This document shows positions 32,869 to 42,815 of a stretch of DNA of 64,000 nucleotides, piece by piece. The position numbers were made by a program, and so were the translations under genes. The stretch comes from Pseudomonas sp. UBA1879 (GTDB lineage: Bacteria; Pseudomonadota; Gammaproteobacteria; Pseudomonadales; Pseudomonadaceae). Numbering within the stretch: the stretch's first letter is position 1; the number at the start of each line of letters is the position of its first letter. A model generated the notes under the pieces. It had not been told where the DNA came from, ran no database searches, and worked only from the letters and a program-made list of their open reading frames with translations. The stretch is from contig NZ_DDHJ01000015.1 of the NCBI RefSeq assembly GCF_002338065.1, positions 124,001 through 188,000 on the forward strand. Reading direction: 5' to 3'.

Positions 32869-35800
32869 TTACTCGTCATAGCCCAGGTTAGGCGCCAGCC
32901 AGCGCTCGGTCACGCGCATGTCCTGGCCTTTACGGGCGTTGTAGCTTTCGACCTGGTCCTTGTCGACTTTGCCCACGGCGAAGTACTGCGCCTGCGGGTG
33001 GGCGAAGTACCAGCCGCTGACCGCTGCCGCCGGGAACATCGCGTAATGCTCGGTCAGGAACACGCCGCTGACGCCTGGTTTGCCGTCGCCCTGGGTCGGG
33101 TCGAGCAGGTCGAACAGAACGCCCTTCTCGGTGTGGTCAGGGCAAGCAGGGTAGCCGGGGGCAGGGCGGATGCCGACGTATTTCTCTTTGATCAGGTCTT
33201 CATTGTTCAACTGCTCGTCGGTGGCGTAGCCCCAATATTCCTTGCGCACCTGCTGGTGCAGCCACTCCGCGCAGGCCTCGGCCAGACGATCCGCCAGGGC
33301 CTTGACCATGATCGCGTTGTAATCGTCGCCCTTGTCCTGATACGCCTTGGACACCTCTTCGGCGCCGATGCCCGCCGTGGTGATGAAGCCGCCCACGTAG
33401 TCAGTCACGCCGCTGTCTTTCGGTGCCACGAAGTCGGCCAGCGAGAAGTTCGGCTTGCCGTCGGTCTTGATAATCTGTTGACGCAAATGGTGCAGCTTGG
33501 CGAGCGGTCGACCGTGGTCGTCGAACAGCTGAATGTCGTCGTGGTCCACCTGATTCGCTGGCCAGAAACCGAACACCGCGCGGCTGCGGATCAGCTTCTC
33601 GTCAATCAGCTTGCGCAGCAGTTCCTGAGCGTCGTTGAACAGCGAGGTCGCCGCTTCACCCACCACTTCGTCGGTGAGGATGCGCGGGTATTTGCCCGCC
33701 AGGTCCCAGGAAATGAAGAACGGCGTCCAGTCGATGTAATCCACCAGCACGTTCAGGTCGATGTCTTCCAGCACCTTGACCCCGGTGAAGGTCGGCGTGT
33801 GTGGCTGGTAGGCCGTCCAGTCGAACTGCGGCTTCTTGGCGATGGCCGCGCTGTAGCTCAAGCGCTCGGTGCGGGCGCTACGGGCTGAGGTGCGTTCGCG
33901 GACTTCAACGTATTCGGCACGGGTCTTCTCGATGAAACCCGCTTTCAATTCCTTGGACAGCAGCTGCGTCGCCACGCCAACGGCGCGTGAAGCATCGGTG
34001 ACGTAAATCACGGCGTCGTTGCTGTACTTCGGCTCGATCTTCACTGCCGTGTGCGCCTTGGAGGTGGTCGCGCCGCCGATCATCAGCGGCAGGCTGAAGT
34101 TCTGACGCTGCATTTCTCGGGCGACGTGGACCATCTCGTCCAGCGACGGGGTGATCAGGCCGGACAGGCCGATGATGTCGCATTTTTCGTCCTTGGCCAC
34201 CTGCAGGATCTTCTCCGCAGGCACCATTACGCCGAGGTCGACGATGTCGTAGCCGTTACAGCCCAGCACCACGCCGACGATGTTTTTGCCGATGTCGTGT
34301 ACGTCGCCTTTCACCGTGGCCATGAGGATCTTGCCCTTGGCTTCCGGTTTGTCGCCTTTCTCCGCTTCGATGAACGGAATCAGGTGCGCCACCGCCTGCT
34401 TCATCACGCGGGCGGATTTGACCACTTGCGGCAGGAACATCTTGCCCGAGCCGAACAGGTCGCCGACCACGTTCATCCCCGCCATCAGCGGGCCTTCGAT
34501 GACCTCGATGGGCCGTGCGAAGGACTGTCGCGACAGCTCGGTGTCTTCAACGATGTGGGTGGTGATGCCCTTGACCAGCGCGTGCTTGAGGCGCTCATTG
34601 ACCTCCCAGCTGCGCCATTCTTCGGTCTCGGCCTCTTTGACCGAGCCGTCGCCCTTGAACTCGTCGGCAATGGCCAGCAGCTTTTCAGTGCCGTCTTCAT
34701 TGACGTTCAGCACCACGTTTTCCACCGCTTCACGCAGCTTGGCCGGGATCTCGTCATAGATCTCCAGCTGACCGGCGTTGACGATGCCCATGGTCAGGCC
34801 GTTGCGGATCGCGTGCAGCAGGAACACCGAGTGGATCGCCTCACGCACCGGGTTATTGCCGCGGAACGAGAACGACACGTTAGACACGCCACCGGAGGTC
34901 AGCGCGTACGGCAACTCGTCACGGATATAGGCGCAGGCGTTGATGAAATCGACCGCGTAGTTGTTGTGCTCCTCGATGCCCGTGGCAATGGCGAAGATGT
35001 TCGGGTCGAAGATGATGTCTTCCGGGGGGAAGCCCACCTCGTTGACCAGGATGTCGTAGGAGCGTTTGCAGATTTCTTTCTTGCGCGCTTCGGTGTCAGC
35101 CTGGCCGGCTTCGTCGAACGCCATCACCACTACCGCCGCACCATAACGTTTGCACAGTTTGGCGTGGTGAATGAACTGCTCGACGCCTTCTTTCATGCTG
35201 ATCGAGTTGACGATGCCCTTGCCCTGAATGCACTTCAGGCCAGCCTCGATCACTTCCCATTTCGAGGAGTCGATCATGATCGGCACGCGGGAGATGTCCG
35301 GCTCCCCTGCGATCAGGTTGAGGAAGGTCACCATGGCCTTCTTCGAGTCCAGCATGCCCTCGTCCATGTTGATGTCGATCACCTGGGCACCGGCTTCGAC
35401 CTGCTGCAAGGCGACTTCCAGGGCTTCGGTGTAATTGTCTTCACGGATCAGGCGGGCGAAACGGGCAGAACCGGTGATGTTGGTGCGCTCGCCGACGTTG
35501 ACGAACAGCGAGCTGCGATCGATGGTGAACGGCTCCAGGCCCGACAGGCGACAGGCTTTCGGAATCTCCGGAATCGTGCGTGGCGGGTACTTGGACACTG
35601 CGTTGGCAATGGCCTTAATGTGCGCCGGGGTGGTGCCGCAGCAACCGCCGACGATGTTGAGAAAGCCGCTCTGGGCGAACTCTTCGACGACCTTGGCCAT
35701 CTCGGCGGGAGACTCGTCGTATTCCCCGAATTCGTTGGGCAGGCCTGCGTTCGGGTGCGCCGAGACTTGGGTGTCGGCCTTGTTCGACAGCTCTTCGAGA

Positions 35801-36579
35801 TACGGCCGCAGATCACTGGCGCCCAACGCGCAGTTGAGACCGACGGAAATCGGCTTGGCGTGACGCACCGAGTTCCAGAACGCTTCGGTGGTCTGGCCAG
35901 AGAGGGTGCGGCCCGACGCGTCGGTGATGGTGCCGGAAATCATGATCGGCAGCTCGAAACCGATGTCGTCGAAGACCCCCTGCACGGCGAAGATCGCGGC
36001 CTTGGCGTTGAGGGTGTCGAAGATGGTCTCGATGAGAATGAGGTCTGCGCCGCCTTCGATCAGGCCTTTGGTGGCCTCGGTGTAGTTCTCCACCAGTTCG
36101 TCGAAGGTCACGTTGCGGTAGCCGGGGTTGTTGACGTCCGGCGAGAGCGAGCAGGTGCGGCTGGTCGGGCCCAGCACGCCGGCGACGAAACGCGGTTTGT
36201 CCGGGGTCTCCAGGGTCTTGGCATCGGCGACCTTGCGCGCTAGGCGCGCGCCTTCGACGTTCAGCTCGTAGACCAGCGCTTCCATGCCGTAGTCGGCCTG
36301 GGACACCTGAGTGGCGTTGAAGGTGTTGGTCTCCAGAATGTCGGCGCCGGCGTCCAGGTACTCTTTCTCGATGGCGCCGATGACGTCCGGGCGGGTCAAC
36401 ACCAGCAGGTCGTTGTTGCCCTTGACGTCGCTCGGCCAGTCGGCGAAGCGTTTGCCGCGGTAGTCTTCCTCTTCCAGTCGATAGCTCTGGATCATGGTGC
36501 CCATGCCGCCATCGAGAATCAGAATGCGTTCCTTGAGAGCTTGTTGAAGTGCTTGAAGACGCGCGCTGCGATCTGACAT
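32869..36579 (-). CDS. metH: Cobalamin-dependent methionine synthase MetH
   Basis: A 1236-residue four-module enzyme that moves a methyl group from methyl-tetrahydrofolate to homocysteine through B12. The homocysteine module (about 1–330) has zinc-ligand cysteines in GLNCALGA and GGCCGTTPAH. The pterin module follows (about 355–620, FVNVGERTNITGSARF). The B12 module has the cobalt-ligand His761 in GDVHDIGKNIVGVVLGCNGYD. The C-terminal activation module binds SAM (RPAPGYPACPDHTEKG). The ATG at 36579 (MSDRSARLQALQ) is the family start. It is a direct consumer of the cofactor made by the cob genes in the window. No cobalamin riboswitch is evident in the 172-nt gap upstream. Confidence 0.96.
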   Translation of the reverse strand: MSDRSARLQALQQALKERILILDGGMGTMIQSYRLEEEDYRGKRFADWPSDVKGNNDLLVLTRPDVIGAIEKEYLDAGADILETNTFNATQVSQADYGMEALVYELNVEGARLARKVADAKTLETPDKPRFVAGVLGPTSRTCSLSPDVNNPGYRNVTFDELVENYTEATKGLIEGGADLILIETIFDTLNAKAAIFAVQGVFDDIGFELPIMISGTITDASGRTLSGQTTEAFWNSVRHAKPISVGLNCALGASDLRPYLEELSNKADTQVSAHPNAGLPNEFGEYDESPAEMAKVVEEFAQSGFLNIVGGCCGTTPAHIKAIANAVSKYPPRTIPEIPKACRLSGLEPFTIDRSSLFVNVGERTNITGSARFARLIREDNYTEALEVALQQVEAGAQVIDINMDEGMLDSKKAMVTFLNLIAGEPDISRVPIMIDSSKWEVIEAGLKCIQGKGIVNSISMKEGVEQFIHHAKLCKRYGAAVVVMAFDEAGQADTEARKKEICKRSYDILVNEVGFPPEDIIFDPNIFAIATGIEEHNNYAVDFINACAYIRDELPYALTSGGVSNVSFSFRGNNPVREAIHSVFLLHAIRNGLTMGIVNAGQLEIYDEIPAKLREAVENVVLNVNEDGTEKLLAIADEFKGDGSVKEAETEEWRSWEVNERLKHALVKGITTHIVEDTELSRQSFARPIEVIEGPLMAGMNVVGDLFGSGKMFLPQVVKSARVMKQAVAHLIPFIEAEKGDKPEAKGKILMATVKGDVHDIGKNIVGVVLGCNGYDIVDLGVMVPAEKILQVAKDEKCDIIGLSGLITPSLDEMVHVAREMQRQNFSLPLMIGGATTSKAHTAVKIEPKYSNDAVIYVTDASRAVGVATQLLSKELKAGFIEKTRAEYVEVRERTSARSARTERLSYSAAIAKKPQFDWTAYQPHTPTFTGVKVLEDIDLNVLVDYIDWTPFFISWDLAGKYPRILTDEVVGEAATSLFNDAQELLRKLIDEKLIRSRAVFGFWPANQVDHDDIQLFDDHGRPLAKLHHLRQQIIKTDGKPNFSLADFVAPKDSGVTDYVGGFITTAGIGAEEVSKAYQDKGDDYNAIMVKALADRLAEACAEWLHQQVRKEYWGYATDEQLNNEDLIKEKYVGIRPAPGYPACPDHTEKGVLFDLLDPTQGDGKPGVSGVFLTEHYAMFPAAAVSGWYFAHPQAQYFAVGKVDKDQVESYNARKGQDMRVTERWLAPNLGYDE

Positions 36580-36751
36580 TGGCTTACCCGGACAAAGAAA
36601 TACGGAAAAAGGGTGATGCTGAAAGGTGCGAAATGATAGCAAACCTGCGTGGTTTTAAACCGGGACGGCTTTTAGATGAATTCTGTTCATGTTGATGGCG
36701 CCTCGCCAGGGGTAGAATTGGCGGGTTTTTTATTTTCAGGACGCCCGTTCC

Positions 36752-39067
36752 ATGTTGCATCGCGTTTTCGCCACCCTGGTGGCCCTTTTTGTGTGCGGTG
36801 CAGCGTTCGCGCAGTCACCTCCATCGTCTTCGTCAATCCCGCATCCCGTGATGTCCTACAGCCGGGACATTCAGCCGATCTTCACCGAGAAATGCGTGGC
36901 CTGTCACGCCTGCAACGATGCGGCATGCCAGTTGAACCTCGGTAGTGGCGAAGGGGTGTTGCGCGGGGCCTCCAAGGTGCCGGTGTATCAGGGCGAGCGC
37001 AGCCAGGCGATCGCGCCGACGCGGATTTTCTACGACGCCCAAGGCCCTGAGGCGTGGCGCAGAAAAGGCTTTTATTCGGTGCTGGATGGCCAGAGCAATC
37101 AGGCGGCGTTGCTGTCGAAGATGCTCGAATTTGGCCACAGTGCGCCGCTGGTGCCCAATGCCAAGCTGCCAGACGACATCGTGCTGGGGCTCAATCGCGA
37201 AAACATGTGTCCGCTGCCTCAGGAGTTCGAGGGCTACGCCAAGTCGCACCCGGGGCAGGGCATGCCCCTTGCAGTCACCGGCTTGACCGATGCGCAATAC
37301 ACCACCCTGCAAACCTGGCTGGCCCAGGGCGCGCCGGTCGAGCAAACCCCGGTGCAGCCGAGCGCAGGCGAAGCGGCGGAAATCAACGAGTGGGAAAACC
37401 TCTTCAACCGGCCGGGGTCGACCGAGGCGCTGGTGGCTCGCTGGTTGTACGAGCACCTGTTTCTGGCCCATGTCTATTTCACCAACGGCGAGCAGGGGCA
37501 TTTCTTTCAGTGGGTGCGTTCGCGCACGCCGAGCGGGCAGCCGGTGGACCTCATCGCTACCCGCCGTCCCGATGACGATCCGGGCACCACCTTTTATTAC
37601 CGCTTGATGCCGGTGCAGGGCGTGATCGTGCACAAGACTCACATCACCTACCCGATGGGGCCACAGAAACTGGCGCGGGTGAAGCAGCTGTTCTACAGCG
37701 GCAACTGGCATGCCACCGAGCTGCCAGGCTATGGCCCTCAGCGGCGGGCCAACCCGTTCGATACCTTCAAAGAAATCCCGGCAGTGGCGCGCTACCAGTT
37801 CATGCTGGATAACGCCGAATATTTCGTGCGCACCTTCATTCGCGGCCCGGTCTGTCGCGGCCAGATCGCCACGGACGTGATCCGCGACCATTTCTGGGCG
37901 TTGTTCCAGGAACCGGCCCACGACCGCTACATCACGGACGCGGCGTATCGCGGCAAGGCCACGCCGCTGCTGGCGATGCCGGGGCAGAACGACGATGTCG
38001 GCAGTGTCTTGAGCCTGTGGCACGGCTACCGCGACAAGCGCAATGCGTACGAAGACTTGCGCCGCGATGCCTACGCGCACATGCCGCCGCCAGGGTGGGC
38101 GACGCTGTGGGCAGGCAACGACAACGCCTTGCTGACGATCTTCCGCCACTTCGACAGCGCCACCGTGAACAAAGGCCTGATCGGCGATTTGCCGACGACC
38201 GTCTGGCTGTTCGATTACCCGCTGCTGGAGCGCACCTATTACCAATTGGTGGTGAATTTCGACGTGTACGGCAACGTATCTCATCAAGTGCAGACGCGCC
38301 TGTATTTCGACCTGATTCGCAACGGCGCCGAGGTCAACTTCCTGCGTTTGATGCCTGCGGACGCCCGTGACGACATTCTCGGCAGTTGGTATCAGGACAG
38401 CGGCAAAGTGAAGATGTGGCTGGATTATCAGGCCATCGATGACGACACCCCGTCCGGACTCAAACTGGATGAAAAATCCCCCGAACGTGACTTCGAGCGC
38501 AAGCTGATCGAGCGCGCCGGGACGCTGAATGCGGCGCCGGACCCGATCAACCGCTGCAACGGGGCGTACTGCTCGCGACAAGGCGTAGGGCCGGTGTTCA
38601 GTGATGTCGAGCAGTCGTTGAGCCGACTGGTGTCGCGTCCGGCGGCCGGCTTGCGGGTCATCGACCAACTGCCGGAAGCGACGATGCTGCGGATTCAGGA
38701 TGGCAGCGGCAAACGTATCGTTTACAGCATGCTGCGCAACCGCGCGCACAGTAACGTCGCGTTCCTGTTGGGCGAGGCGTACCGCTACCAGCCCGGGCTC
38801 GACACGTTGACGATTTATCCCGGCGTACTCAGCAGCTACCCGAACTTCATCTTCAACATCCCGGCCAGCGAAGTGAGCGCGTTCGTTGATGCCATGGAGC
38901 AGGCCCGGGAACACAAAGCGGCGTTCGAGAGGATCGTCGAGCGCTGGGGCGTGCGCCGCAGCCATCCGCTGTTCTGGACCTACTTCCACGACCTGGATCG
39001 CTACATTCAGGAGACCGAACCGAGAGAGGCGGGGGTGTTGGACATGAATCGGTATGAAAATCTGTAA
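36752..39067 (+). CDS. cti: Periplasmic fatty acid cis/trans isomerase Cti
   Basis: A 771-residue heme protein that converts cis- to trans-unsaturated acyl chains of membrane lipids when solvents or heat stress the cell, a trait of Pseudomonas and Vibrio. A signal peptide covers about residues 1–21 (…CGAAFA). A c-type heme motif CVACH is at residues 48–52, followed by two more cysteines (HACNDAAC). The length matches known Cti proteins. It is divergent from metH, with a 172-nt shared upstream region. Cti is usually constitutive. Confidence 0.95.
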   Translation: MLHRVFATLVALFVCGAAFAQSPPSSSSIPHPVMSYSRDIQPIFTEKCVACHACNDAACQLNLGSGEGVLRGASKVPVYQGERSQAIAPTRIFYDAQGPEAWRRKGFYSVLDGQSNQAALLSKMLEFGHSAPLVPNAKLPDDIVLGLNRENMCPLPQEFEGYAKSHPGQGMPLAVTGLTDAQYTTLQTWLAQGAPVEQTPVQPSAGEAAEINEWENLFNRPGSTEALVARWLYEHLFLAHVYFTNGEQGHFFQWVRSRTPSGQPVDLIATRRPDDDPGTTFYYRLMPVQGVIVHKTHITYPMGPQKLARVKQLFYSGNWHATELPGYGPQRRANPFDTFKEIPAVARYQFMLDNAEYFVRTFIRGPVCRGQIATDVIRDHFWALFQEPAHDRYITDAAYRGKATPLLAMPGQNDDVGSVLSLWHGYRDKRNAYEDLRRDAYAHMPPPGWATLWAGNDNALLTIFRHFDSATVNKGLIGDLPTTVWLFDYPLLERTYYQLVVNFDVYGNVSHQVQTRLYFDLIRNGAEVNFLRLMPADARDDILGSWYQDSGKVKMWLDYQAIDDDTPSGLKLDEKSPERDFERKLIERAGTLNAAPDPINRCNGAYCSRQGVGPVFSDVEQSLSRLVSRPAAGLRVIDQLPEATMLRIQDGSGKRIVYSMLRNRAHSNVAFLLGEAYRYQPGLDTLTIYPGVLSSYPNFIFNIPASEVSAFVDAMEQAREHKAAFERIVERWGVRRSHPLFWTYFHDLDRYIQETEPREAGVLDMNRYENL

Positions 39068-39097
39068 ACGAGTTCATTGACTGGCCGCGTTCCACTT

Positions 39098-39288
39098 GTA
39101 GGAGCCGGCTTGCTGGCAAAGGCGATGTGACAGGCGACTCATTTGTTGCTGACACCGCGCATTCGCCAGCAAGCCGGCTCCCACGCATACGACGTCGGTC
39201 ACAGATTTTATGAGCTATGCATGACCCCTGTGGGAGCCGGCTCGCTGGCGAATGCGGTTTGCCAGCGAGCATAGAATCTCCCACACTG
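39098..39288. repeat. Two adjacent REP palindromes
   Basis: The first has arms at 39098–39117 and 39162–39184 of the GGAGCCGGCTTGCTGGC family. The second, shorter one (39228–39288) has GTGGGAGCCGGCTCGCTGGC facing a degenerate arm. They fill part of the 436-nt gap between cti and the acyltransferase gene; the rest shows no gene. Confidence 0.82.
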
Positions 39289-39503
39289 TTTTGCGCCATC
39301 CAATAGCGTGGTGTCACCCCCATTCCCGCTGAGTGAAACCCGAAAACCCTTATAAAACATGGCCTGCAGCCATTATGCAGCCCGTCAGGCCTGCCGAACC
39401 TTTTCGCAAAACTCGCAGTCGGATCTCCCAAGCCGTTCCTGCATCATGGGCGTTTTCGATGTCCAGGGGCGTGGGTCAAACCCGAGCAAGCAAGAGGTTT
39501 TAG

Positions 39504-40526
39504 ATGTTGATTTCGGTTCAAGCCCTGCGGGCACTCGCCGCGTGGGTCGTTGTGTGTCACCACTTCATGCAGATTTTTTTCGACTTTCATCCCAGCGGCC
39601 CCGTCGGCCGATTCTTCACCGAAAAAGGCGCCGTCGGCGTCGACATCTTCTTCGTCATCAGCGGTCTGGTGATCTACCTTTCGACGTTGGACAAAGACAT
39701 TCCCGTCCGCCGCTTCATGCTCAACCGCATCATTCGCATCGTTCCCGCCTACTGGCTGTACACGCTGGTCATGGGGCTGCTGGTGGTAGTCGCGCATCCG
39801 CTGCTGCCTCACCAGGTCGTCGATTGGCAAAGCTTCCTCTTCTCACTGATGTTCATTCCTTCGGAAAACCCCGGCGGTTATGGGTTGTACCCCACGTTGA
39901 ACGTGGGCTGGACGCTGAACTACGAGATGCTGTTTTACCTGCTGTTCTCGATGGTCTTCCTGTTCCAGCAGCGTCTGCGTCCCTTGATCATCGCCGCTGC
40001 GCTGTTCGCCGTGACCGACGTGCTGGGCCGGTCCGGGCTGATCAGCCGGTTCTACGCTAACGACATCGTTTACGAATTCCTGCTCGGGATCGGCATCGGC
40101 GTGATCTACCGCCGGGGCTGGATCGGCGAGCGCCTCTGGCTGCCTTTGCTGGCTATCGGCGGGGCACTGCTGACCATCAAGCAACTGCCGCCGGATGTGC
40201 GCATTGTCAACTGGGGCCTGCCCAGCGCGGTCATCGTAGTGGCGTGCATTTCCCTCGAACCCTACCTGCGCGGCAACCGGCTGCTGAAAGGCCTGGGCGA
40301 CTGTTCGTACTCGGTGTACTTGCTGCATGTGCTGGTGCTGTATGGCGGCTGGCTGGCCACCCAACGCTTCGGGCTGAACCCGTACGTGGCGTTCGCGGTG
40401 TGCGTGCCGGTCATCGCGCTGGGGGCGTGGTTGAGTTACGAGTGGATCGAGAAGGGCCTCTATCGCCGGATGAAAGGCTGGTTGGACAGTCGGCGGGCAA
40501 TCAAGGAAGCGGCAGCGCTGACATGA
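39504..40526 (+). CDS. Membrane acyltransferase (OafA/acyltransferase 3 family)
   Basis: A 340-residue polytopic protein with about ten hydrophobic helices. The family signature RALAAWVVVCHHFMQIFF (about 9–26) carries the catalytic His, and GAVGVDIFFVISGLVIYL (about 43–60) follows as in OafA/NodX-type enzymes. The ATG at 39504 has AAGAGG 6 nt upstream. Members acetylate or acylate surface polysaccharides or lipids; the target here is unknown. It stands alone between cti and nfuA. Confidence 0.9.
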   Translation: MLISVQALRALAAWVVVCHHFMQIFFDFHPSGPVGRFFTEKGAVGVDIFFVISGLVIYLSTLDKDIPVRRFMLNRIIRIVPAYWLYTLVMGLLVVVAHPLLPHQVVDWQSFLFSLMFIPSENPGGYGLYPTLNVGWTLNYEMLFYLLFSMVFLFQQRLRPLIIAAALFAVTDVLGRSGLISRFYANDIVYEFLLGIGIGVIYRRGWIGERLWLPLLAIGGALLTIKQLPPDVRIVNWGLPSAVIVVACISLEPYLRGNRLLKGLGDCSYSVYLLHVLVLYGGWLATQRFGLNPYVAFAVCVPVIALGAWLSYEWIEKGLYRRMKGWLDSRRAIKEAAALT

Positions 40527-40635
40527 ACAGCGGGATGAAATTGCCTCGCAGTTGCATTACCTGACCGATTTACTAGGACTTTGTCAGTTGCCGTGGAATG
40601 GCGTAAACTCCGTGCCACGTCTGCGAGGAATTTTC

Positions 40636-41229
40636 ATGACCGCTATTACTATTACCGATGCCGCCCACGATTATCTGGCCGATCTGCTGCAAAAGCAGAA
40701 CACCCCCGGCATCGGCATCCGCGTGTTTATTACCCAGCCTGGCACCCAATACGCTGAAACCTGCATCGCCTACTGCAAGCCGGGCGAAGAGAAGCCGGAA
40801 GACAAGGCCATTGGCCTGAAGAGCTTCACGGCGTGGATCGACTCCTTCAGTGAGGCGTTTCTGGACGATGCCGTGGTCGACTATGCGACCGACCGCATGG
40901 GCGGTCAGCTGACGATCAAGGCGCCGAATGCGAAGGTGCCGATGGTCAATGCTGATAGCCCGATCAATGAGCGCATCAATTATTACCTGCAGACCGAGAT
41001 CAATCCCGGTCTGGCCAGTCACGGCGGGCAGGTGACGCTGATTGATGTGGTTGAGGAAGACGAAGCAAATATCGCGGTGTTGCAGTTCGGTGGCGGTTGC
41101 CAGGGCTGCGGTCAGGCGGATGTGACGCTGAAGGAAGGGATCGAGCGTACGTTGCTGGAGCGGATTCCCGAGTTGTCCGGGGTGCGTGATGTGACGGACC
41201 ATACTCAGAAAGAGAACGCTTACTACTGA
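40636..41229 (+). CDS. nfuA: Fe-S cluster carrier NfuA
   Basis: A 197-residue protein with an N-terminal degenerate A-type domain (MTAITITDAAHDYLADLL…) and a C-terminal Nfu domain. The Nfu domain carries the cluster-binding CxxC in FGGGCQGCGQADVTLKEGIE. It receives and delivers 4Fe-4S clusters, especially under oxidative stress. The ATG at 40636 has GAGGAA upstream and gives the standard N-terminus. A clear terminator follows 20 nt after the stop. Confidence 0.95.
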   Translation: MTAITITDAAHDYLADLLQKQNTPGIGIRVFITQPGTQYAETCIAYCKPGEEKPEDKAIGLKSFTAWIDSFSEAFLDDAVVDYATDRMGGQLTIKAPNAKVPMVNADSPINERINYYLQTEINPGLASHGGQVTLIDVVEEDEANIAVLQFGGGCQGCGQADVTLKEGIERTLLERIPELSGVRDVTDHTQKENAYY

Positions 41230-41248
41230 GTGGTCTTCGCGGTAGTCG

Positions 41249-41276
41249 AAAGCCCCGATTTAGTCGGGGCTTTTTT
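41249..41276 (+). terminator. Intrinsic terminator of nfuA
   Basis: The stem AGCCCCGA…TCGGGGCT with a short ATT-rich loop is followed by TTTTTT. The A-tract on the other side may let it act in both directions. Confidence 0.92.
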
Positions 41277-41280
41277 ATGC

Positions 41281-41458
41281 GTGGCATTCGGGGGATTGAG
41301 GTGGGGTACGGTAAGAGCGGATAGGTTGCGACCATTCGGATGGGGGCATATCCGTTTCCTTTATCTGGGCGGCCTAAAGTTCCGCCCTCACTTCGGCGAC
41401 GCTCCGTGGGCCCGCTGGTCGGCGACAGATCAGTTGCCATCGCTACGCCATAAAACCC
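41281..41458. other. Non-coding stretch resembling a decayed dispersed element
   Basis: Between the nfuA terminator and the tandem duplication, the sequence includes GGGGGCATATCCG and a later CTCCGTGGGCCCGC. These recall a dispersed Pseudomonas intergenic element known to me only from memory. No gene is seen. Confidence 0.3.
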
Positions 41459-41989
41459 TAGGAGACGCCGGACGCACGACGGCCGCGTTCTGGCGCGCAG
41501 CGGCAGCAGATCCTGTGCATGCGGTGTGTGGAGATGTAACGCGGTATCGACAGCGTTAGGTCAGGAGAGTCGTCGGCAACCGATGGGCCGCCATCGCTGC
41601 CGTCGTTCCTCCGGCGGCTCCTACAAGGCATTCCGCATGCCGGAAGACGTGAACGCCTCCAATACGTCAGCAAGGGTGATCACCAACCTTCGATATGCCA
41701 CAAAGCCCGTAGGAGACGCCGGAGGCACGACGGCCGCGACCTGGCGCGCAGCGGCAGCAGATCCTGCGCATGCGGTGTGTTGGGCGTAAGGCGGTATCGA
41801 CAGCGTTAGGTCAGGAGAGTCGTCGGCGACCGATAAGCCGTTATCGCGGCCGTCGTCCCTCCGGCGGCTCCTACAAGGCATTCCGCATGCCGTAAGACGT
41901 GAACGCCTCCAATACGTCAGCAAGGGTGATCACCAACCTTCGATACGCCACAAAGCCTGTAGGAGACGCCGGAGGCACGACGGCCGCGA
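41459..41989. repeat. 250-bp tandem duplication built on a BIME-like palindrome
   Basis: Copies begin with TAGGAGACGCCGG at 41459 and 41710, with a third partial start at 41960; the periods are 251 and 250 nt. The two full copies are nearly identical, including the non-palindromic part with AGCAAGGGTGATCACCAACC. Arms GCCGGAGGCACGACGGCCGC and their complements belong to the same family as the 15.4 and 23.8 kb repeats. The near identity indicates a recent duplication. Short reading frames here repeat with the DNA and are not genes. Confidence 0.9.
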
Positions 41990-42036
41990 GGCGGAGGAGC
42001 TGACACCCCTGCGTTTCACAGGCCTCAGCAGTGGGC

Positions 42037-42783
42037 TCATGGCCGGTAAACGTGCGCATGCCCTGCGTGGTAGAGCGAAGATTCGCTGAATACGTCGTTG
42101 CCGAGCACGCGTCCCACGAGGATCAGTGCCGTTCGGCGAAAGCCTTTGACAGCGACTTTGGCTTCGATGTCGGCGAGGGTGCCGATCACCCAATCCTGAT
42201 CCGGCCAGCTGGCGCGGTGGACGACGGCGATGGGGCAGTCATCGCCGTAGTGGGGGGTGAGTTCGGCGACGATCTTGCCAAGGTTGTTCACCCCAAGGTG
42301 GATCGCCATGGTGGCTGTGTGTCGCGCCAGTTCGCCCAGATCTTCCCCTACCGGCATGGCGGTTTTGTCGGCGTAGCGGGTGAGGATCACGCTCTGCGAG
42401 ATGTCTGGCAGGGTCAGCTCGGTTCCAAGCAGGGCGGCGCAGGCAGCGGTGGCGGTGACACCGGGGATGATTTCGAAGGGGATGCTCAGCTCGCGCAGGC
42501 AGCGAATCTGTTCGCCGATAGCGCCGTAGAGGCTCGGGTCGCCGGAGTGCACGCGGGCGACGTCTTGGCCGTGTGCATGAGCCGATTTCATCAAGGCGAT
42601 GATCTGTTCAAGGTGCAATTCGGCGCTGTTGATCACCTGGACCGCCTGATGGCCCTGCAAAACAGCCTCTGGCACCAGCGATCCGGCGTAGATGATCACC
42701 GGGCAGGTGCGGATCAGGCGCTGGCCTTTGACCGTGATCAGGTCGGGATCGCCGGGGCCTGCGCCGATGAAGTAAACGGTCAT
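42037..42783 (-). CDS. cobM: Precorrin-4 C11-methyltransferase CobM
   Basis: A 248-residue tetrapyrrole methylase of the aerobic cobalamin pathway. It has the N-terminal VYFIGAGPGDPDLITVKGQRL, the SAM-binding ARVHSGDPSLYGAIGEQ and PGVTATAACAALLGTELTLPD. The last, with RYADKTAMP, is characteristic of CobM/CbiF. It is the last gene of the riboswitch-controlled set cbtB–cbtA–cobE–cobM. A 116-nt gap with a palindrome separates it from cobE. Confidence 0.93.
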   Translation of the reverse strand: MTVYFIGAGPGDPDLITVKGQRLIRTCPVIIYAGSLVPEAVLQGHQAVQVINSAELHLEQIIALMKSAHAHGQDVARVHSGDPSLYGAIGEQIRCLRELSIPFEIIPGVTATAACAALLGTELTLPDISQSVILTRYADKTAMPVGEDLGELARHTATMAIHLGVNNLGKIVAELTPHYGDDCPIAVVHRASWPDQDWVIGTLADIEAKVAVKGFRRTALILVGRVLGNDVFSESSLYHAGHAHVYRP

Positions 42784-42815
42784 TGAATCTCCAGAAAACG
42801 AAAGGGCGGCACAAC

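Noticed and set aside
34051..36243. A 730-codon open frame on the plus strand opposite metH
   Set aside because: It mirrors the metH codons in a GC-rich gene, has no recognisable domain and is rich in His, Asp and Arg as expected for an antisense frame.
36833..38989. A 718-codon open frame opposite cti
   Set aside because: It is a shadow of cti, with no domain and no ribosome site; cti itself has signal peptide and heme motif.
41459..41989. Small genes within the tandem duplication
   Set aside because: Frames repeat with the DNA copies, appear on both strands and lack ribosome sites.
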